Source: Thiothrix caldifontis
GTDB lineage: Bacteria > Pseudomonadota > Gammaproteobacteria > Thiotrichales > Thiotrichaceae
Assembly: GCF_900107695.1 (NCBI RefSeq)
Contig: NZ_FNQP01000004.1
Coordinates: forward strand, 175,106-239,105
Direction of reading: 5' to 3'
Length of the DNA: 64,000 nucleotides
The notes beneath the pieces were generated by a model, which worked only from the letters and a program-made list of their open reading frames with translations, had not been told where the DNA came from and ran no database searches. Both the position numbers and the translations under genes were made by a program. Positions 59,588 to 64,000 of this stretch are shown one piece after another. Position 1 is the stretch's first letter, and every line of letters begins with the position of its first letter.

Positions 59588-60259
59588 ATGAACAAACCTT
59601 ATATCAAACCCATTATTTCCTACTCGATGGTAGGTAGTCTCGGTATGACCATCCTCGCCAGCCTGCAAGGGTGCGGGGGTGATCAGCCCCCTGCCCCGCC
59701 ACCCAACACAGGCGCTGGCACGATTTCCGAAGCCGCCAAAAGCGAAGCCATGTTCATGGTCATTCAGCAAACTGGCGCAAACCCTGATACGTATGAGCTG
59801 GTGGAAAAATATCCCGCCAGCCAAACCCGCGCCATTCTCAAGGACATGAAAGGCAATGAACGCATTCTCACCGAAGCCGAACTCAAAGCAATGGCAGAAG
59901 CCGAAGCCAAAAAGGTCGAAGACGGCACGTCTGCCCTCACCCAACCCGTGGCACAAAATCAAGGCTTAAGCTTGGGCGAAACGGTTCTCGCCGCCGCAGC
60001 CGGGGCACTGATTGGCGGAATGCTTGCTAACAAACTCATGGGCAACGCGAATTACCAACAGCACCAGCAACAACAAGCCAGCAAAGCCCAAAGCAGCATC
60101 AGCCGCCCCGCCGCCCGCACCGACACCCGTGCGGTCAACCCCAATCAAGCGCAACAACCCAAATCCGGCTTTTTCGGCAATAATAATAACGCCAACCCCA
60201 GCAACCGCTCTGGCAGCACTGGCGGCAGTTCTTTTGGTGGCGGATCAGCAGGGGGCTAA
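59588..60259 (+). CDS. UPF0323 family lipoprotein
   Basis: 223 residues starting MNKPYIKPIISYSMVGSLGM, with lipobox LQGC near residue 29. Similar in pattern to UPF0323 lipoproteins: YELVEKYPASQTRAILKDMKG, NERILTEAELKAMAEAEAKK, then a glycine-rich hydrophobic segment (AAAAGALIGGMLANKL) and a Gln/Ser/Gly-rich tail. The ATG at 59588 is used; the long in-frame extension upstream overlaps the antisense HhH gene. It is four bases before the next gene. Confidence 0.82.
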   Translation: MNKPYIKPIISYSMVGSLGMTILASLQGCGGDQPPAPPPNTGAGTISEAAKSEAMFMVIQQTGANPDTYELVEKYPASQTRAILKDMKGNERILTEAELKAMAEAEAKKVEDGTSALTQPVAQNQGLSLGETVLAAAAGALIGGMLANKLMGNANYQQHQQQQASKAQSSISRPAARTDTRAVNPNQAQQPKSGFFGNNNNANPSNRSGSTGGSSFGGGSAGG

Positions 60260-60262
60260 ATC

Positions 60263-61441
60263 ATGATTCAACTCGAAACCGTCAAGCCCATCAGCCCCGC
60301 GCTCATGGAAGAAGTTGGCATGACGTGGCACACCGACCCCGACGGTCAACCCTATGTTGCCGCTGAAATCGTCGTCGTTACCGAAGCGGAAGCCGAAGCT
60401 TATTACAACGCCGCCAACGAACTCTACGATATGTACGTCGCCGCCGCCCAATACGTCATCGACCATGACCGTTTTCTGGAACTCGACATTCCCTACAATC
60501 TGGTCGACCACATCCGTCGCAGTTGGGAAAACGACCATCGCCACCTCTACGGGCGTTTCGATTTCGCAGGCGGTGTCGACGGCTTGCCGATTAAACTGAT
60601 CGAATTCAACGCCGACACCCCCACCAGCCTGTTTGAAACCGCCATCGTGCAATGGGCGCTGCTCAAAGCCAATGGCATGAACGAAGCCGCGCAATTCAAC
60701 ACGGTCTACGCCAGCCTCGTGAAAAACTTTCGCCGCTTAGTGACTGGCGAGAACGACCCCGACCGTTTTGGCGAGTATTACCGGTATCAAAACATCTTGT
60801 TTTCCAGCATTCGCGGCCTGCCGGAAGACGAACAAACCGTGCGTTTTTTGCAGCACCTCGCTAATGATGCGGGGTTTCAGACCGATTTTTGCTACATGGA
60901 TGAAGTCGGCTTTCTCGAAGAGCAAGGCATTTTCAACCCGCAACAAACCCGTTTCGACTACTGGTTTAAGCTTTACCCGTGGGAAGACATTGCGCTGCAA
61001 ACGGACGGCATCAACGGCATTCTCGACGACATTACCCGTAACACCACGACCGTCATTCTCAACCCTGCATACACCCTGCTGTTCCAAAGCAAGGGCATTT
61101 TGAAAGTGTTGTACGAGCTATTCCCCGACTCCCCCTATTTGTTGGAAACCCGCAGTGAAAGGCTGCACGGCAAAAAGCAAGTGGCGAAAAAGCTGTTCGG
61201 GCGCGAAGGTGCCAATGTCAGCATTTACGATGCAGCGGGCAAACTCCTCACGCAAACCCTTGGCGAATACGACCGCTACCACACCATTTACCAAGCATTC
61301 GCGGCATACCCCAAAGATTCACAAGGGCGCAGTTATCAGGCCGGGGTATTTTTCGCGTGGGAAGGCTGCGGCTTAGGTTTTCGACGTGGCGGTGAAATCC
61401 TCGATAACCTCAGTAAATTTGTGGCACATCGGGTCAGGTAA
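60263..61441 (+). CDS. Glutathionylspermidine synthase-like ATP-grasp ligase
   Basis: 392-residue protein of the glutathionylspermidine synthase C-terminal (GSP_synth, YgiC/YjfC-like) family: GVDGLPIKLIEFNADTPTSL, FDYWFKLYPWEDIA, KGILKVLYELFPDSPYLL, VAKKLFGREGANV. Only the ligase half is present, with no amidase domain. The pairing with a surface lipoprotein mirrors the E. coli ygiB-ygiC pair. The substrate is unknown. Confidence 0.9.
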   Translation: MIQLETVKPISPALMEEVGMTWHTDPDGQPYVAAEIVVVTEAEAEAYYNAANELYDMYVAAAQYVIDHDRFLELDIPYNLVDHIRRSWENDHRHLYGRFDFAGGVDGLPIKLIEFNADTPTSLFETAIVQWALLKANGMNEAAQFNTVYASLVKNFRRLVTGENDPDRFGEYYRYQNILFSSIRGLPEDEQTVRFLQHLANDAGFQTDFCYMDEVGFLEEQGIFNPQQTRFDYWFKLYPWEDIALQTDGINGILDDITRNTTTVILNPAYTLLFQSKGILKVLYELFPDSPYLLETRSERLHGKKQVAKKLFGREGANVSIYDAAGKLLTQTLGEYDRYHTIYQAFAAYPKDSQGRSYQAGVFFAWEGCGLGFRRGGEILDNLSKFVAHRVR

Positions 61442-61566
61442 ATCGGGTTAGCCAAGTTTACCCCGGTTCCCCTTTCCAATGTGTTACCCTGTAGGTTCGG
61501 TATGCACCCCAGTCATGCCATCCACTACAATTAGCTTCGTTCCGTGTACTTAGCAAGGAGTACACT

Positions 61567-63670
61567 ATGCCAGTCATCCGTCCAACACTTTTCGAGCGGA
61601 TTCTGCAAGGGCGAAAACGCCCCCCCGAAGAGCTACCCATCAAAGCCGAACTTTTCAGTGCCGACCAGATGGAACGCCACGGCAGAACGTTAGCCGACTC
61701 CCACCAACTCACCCACCAAGCGGTGCAAGATCAACTTCTCAACCGCCTCTCTGACAACGAAGCCGTGTTAGTGGAATGCGCCCGCGTGTTAACCGCCACA
61801 CTCAGCGCCAACCGCCGCCTCACCCCTGCTGGCGAATGGTTGCTGGATAATTTTTACCTGATTGACGAACAAATCCGTACCGCCAAACGCCACTTACCGC
61901 AAGGATACAGCCGCGAATTGCCGCGCTTGGCGGATGGCGTGTCGAGTGGCTTGCCGCGTGTCTATGACATTGCGCTGGAAAACATTGCGCACGGTGATGG
62001 GCGCGTTGACCCCGACAGCCTCAGCCGTTTCGTCACCGCTTACCAGACCGTCACACCGTTGAAGCTGGGCGAATTATGGGCAATCCCCATCATGCTGCGC
62101 CTGGCGCTGATCGAAAACCTGCGGCGTATTGCGGCACGCATTACCACCGACAAAATTGACCAGGATCTTGCCGACACCTGGGCAAACCGCATGGTCGAAG
62201 CGGCGGAACAAGACCCCAAAAGCCTGATTCTGGTGATTGCCGACATGGCGCGTTCCAACCCACCGATGAGCACACCGTTTGTAGCGGAACTGGTACGCCG
62301 CCTGCAATGGCAAAGCGCCGCACTGGGCTTGCCATTGAGCTGGATCGAGCAATTGCTGGCAGAGTCACACCTTACCATCGAACAATTGGTGCAGATAGAA
62401 AGCCAGCAACAAGCGGCTGATCAAGTCTCCATTGGCAACAGCATCGGCAGTCTGCGCTTCCTTGGCTCGATGGATTGGGAAGAATTTGTCGAAAATATGA
62501 GCGTTGTCGAACAAACCCTGCTCGACGATCCGGCGGGTGCATACGGCGAGATGACTTTTGCTACCCGTGACCGTTACCGCCATGTCGTGGAAAAAATTGC
62601 CAAATACACCCGTTATTCCGAAGGCGAAGTCGCACAATTAGCCGTGCAACTGGCGCAAGCAGGCGCGGAACAGCATGGCAATGACGACCGCACCGCGCAC
62701 GTTGGTTTTTACCTGATCGACGACGGCTTGCACCAACTCGAACAAGCCGCGCAAGCACGGCTACCGCTGCTCACAAAACTCCACAGAACCGCTTGCTGCT
62801 TACCCCTACTCTCCTTTGTGGGCAGTATTGCACTGTTAACGTTGTTGTTTACCAGCGGCTTGTTGCTGCAAGCCCACGCTGAAGGCGTACAGGGCTGGTC
62901 GCTGGCATTGTTGGGCATCGTGTTGGCGCTCGGTACAAGCTACCTGTCGGTGGCACTGGTGAACTGGCTGGCAACCTTGCTGACTACGCCGTATGCCTTG
63001 CCGCGCATGGACTTTTCGGAAGGCATTCCGCAGCCATCGCGTACCTTGGTGGTCGTGCCGACCATGCTCAGTAGCGCCCCCGGCATTGAAAGCATGATGG
63101 AGGCACTGGAAGTGCGTTTCCTCGCCAATCGGGATGCGCATCTGCATTTCGGCTTATTGACCGATTTTCTGGATGCGCCGCTAGAAACATTGGCGGGGGA
63201 TGCGGCGTTGTTGCAGCTAGCACACGCAGGCATCGACCATCTGAACACCAAATATCCCGGCGAATCGGGTGACATTTTCTTCCTGTTTCACCGCCCGCGC
63301 CGCTGGAATCCGCAAGCACAAGTGTGGATGGGCTACGAACGCAAACGCGGCAAGCTAGCGGATTTGAATGTGCTGCTACGTGGTGGTGCAAAGGACGCAT
63401 TCGCGCTGATCGTGGGCGACATCACGCCGCTTGCCGAGGTGAAATACGTGATTACGTTGGACACCGACACCCAGCTTCCGCGTGACGCTGCGCGTCAATT
63501 TGTCGGCACGTTGGCGCACCCGCTGAACCACGCGGTTTACGACCCCGCCAAGCAGCGGGTTACGCAAGGCTATGGCATCTTGCAACCCCGTGTCAGCGTC
63601 AGCCTTTCCGCACCGAACTTATCGCGCTATGCACGCTTGTACGGTGGGGAATCAGGTATCGACCCTATAC
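61567..63670 (+). pseudogene. ndvB: Cyclic beta-1,2-glucan synthase, truncated by an IS
   Basis: About 700 codons of the N-terminal region of an NdvB/Cgs-type protein, usually about 2800 residues. A helical N-terminal domain, two membrane segments (about residues 405-470), and the start of a glycosyltransferase domain (DLNVLLRGGAKDAF; VITLDTDTQLPRDAA) are seen. Near GGESGIDP the family sequence breaks off and IS sequence begins. The rest is not in this window. Upstream gene is the ligase; spacing 125 bases. Confidence 0.8.
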
Positions 63671-64000
63671 GCATCAACTTTAAGCCCTCCATTCCCTAAC
63701 TTGCTGTAATCTCATCCAATTATTAGGTTTTTTCCTCCGTTTGTTTTGTCGGCAAGCGGTTGAAGAAGCGAAGAGTTTTGCCAGTTGCTTGAGGCATTTT
63801 ATCAAGCTGCGTCGCTCAGCGATGCAGGCGGCAAGATGGGAAGCCTGTTCCTGAATGGCTTGAACACCTTTGGTGAGGCTGCGCTGGGGTATTTCCCACA
63901 ATCCGGTGAGCATGATCCAGTGTTGGATGAGGATAATCAGTAATTTGACGTAGATTTCACACAAAATTCGCCATACGTTGGCACTTCTGGAAACCGCGAG
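63671..64000 (-). mobile_element. IS4-type insertion sequence, one end, running out of the window
   Basis: ATCAACTTTAAG at 63673-63684 resembles the terminal repeat of IS4-family elements. It lies just after the cut ndvB frame and just before the transposase stop. The other end and target duplication are outside the window, so the boundary is approximate. Confidence 0.65.
63680..64000 (-). CDS. IS4-like transposase, C-terminal part (partial)
   Basis: At least 106 codons, open at the window edge: SRSANVWRILCEIYVKLL, then IQHWIMLTGLWEIPQRSL and a basic tail (CRQNKRRKKPNNWM). The pattern fits the C-terminus of an IS4-family DDE transposase. The catalytic part is outside the window. Confidence 0.7.
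   Translation of the reverse strand, partial: LAVSRSANVWRILCEIYVKLLIILIQHWIMLTGLWEIPQRSLTKGVQAIQEQASHLAACIAERRSLIKCLKQLAKLFASSTACRQNKRRKKPNNWMRLQQVREWRA

Overview
The window looks like chromosomal DNA of a chemolithoautotrophic, sulfur-oxidiser-type gammaproteobacterium. The gene content and order fit Thiothrix or a close relative in the Thiotrichales; this is inferred from content, not from a database match. Supporting signs are form I and form II RuBisCO with separate CbbQ/CbbO activase modules, the order thrS-infC-rpmI-rplT-pheS-pheT-ihfA-merR-tRNA-Pro, pepA-holC-valS, and bamD/rluD/pgeF. There are no rRNA genes, no CRISPR array, and no gene-free stretch longer than about 300 bases.

Region 1 (1-11326), carbon fixation. 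cbbL-cbbS-(104-aa ORF)-cbbQ1-cbbO1 is followed by a convergent LysR regulator (cbbR), which is divergent from cbbM-cbbQ2-cbbO2. Both RuBisCO promoters carry the same 14-bp element at the same distance from a -10 box, which suggests joint CbbR control. Hairpins sit after cbbS and after cbbM. CbbQ2 has Asp in place of the first Walker A glycine. A REP-pair hairpin precedes cbbO2.

Region 2 (11352-14900), accessory patch. It holds a trypsin-like protease, a toxin-antitoxin pair broken in both genes, a Phd/UPF0175-like gene with a partner, and several small conserved genes.

Region 3 (14301-25552), housekeeping. It contains an ABC ATPase, pgeF, rluD, bamD, three tandem outer-membrane beta-barrel paralogues, the Calvin-cycle and photorespiratory genes rpe and gph, a Fur-box-preceded feoABC operon, a YchJ-like gene and a DUF2061 gene.

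Region 4 (25707-31719): methyltransferase, pepA-holC-ORF-valS, ending in a strong terminator.

Region 5 (31763-35605), decayed AT-rich island between the valS terminator and tRNA-Pro. It has a nuclease-like gene broken by a frameshift and a stop, xisI/xisH, a DNA methyltransferase remnant and two Uma2-type nucleases.

Region 6 (35829-43450): tRNA-Pro and the translation/IHF operon, with infC apparently starting at AUC, then tRNA-Val.

Region 7 (43531-53953): the pyruvate dehydrogenase operon aceE-aceF-lpdA, with a palindromic repeat inside the lpdA linker; RNase T; and the polyamine transporter potABCD.

Region 8 (54075-64000): two overlapping membrane GTPases of the DUF697 type, a polysaccharide export lipoprotein, galE, a helix-hairpin-helix protein, a UPF0323 lipoprotein paired with a glutathionylspermidine-synthase-like ligase, and a cyclic beta-1,2-glucan synthase gene cut off by an IS4-type element that runs out of the window.
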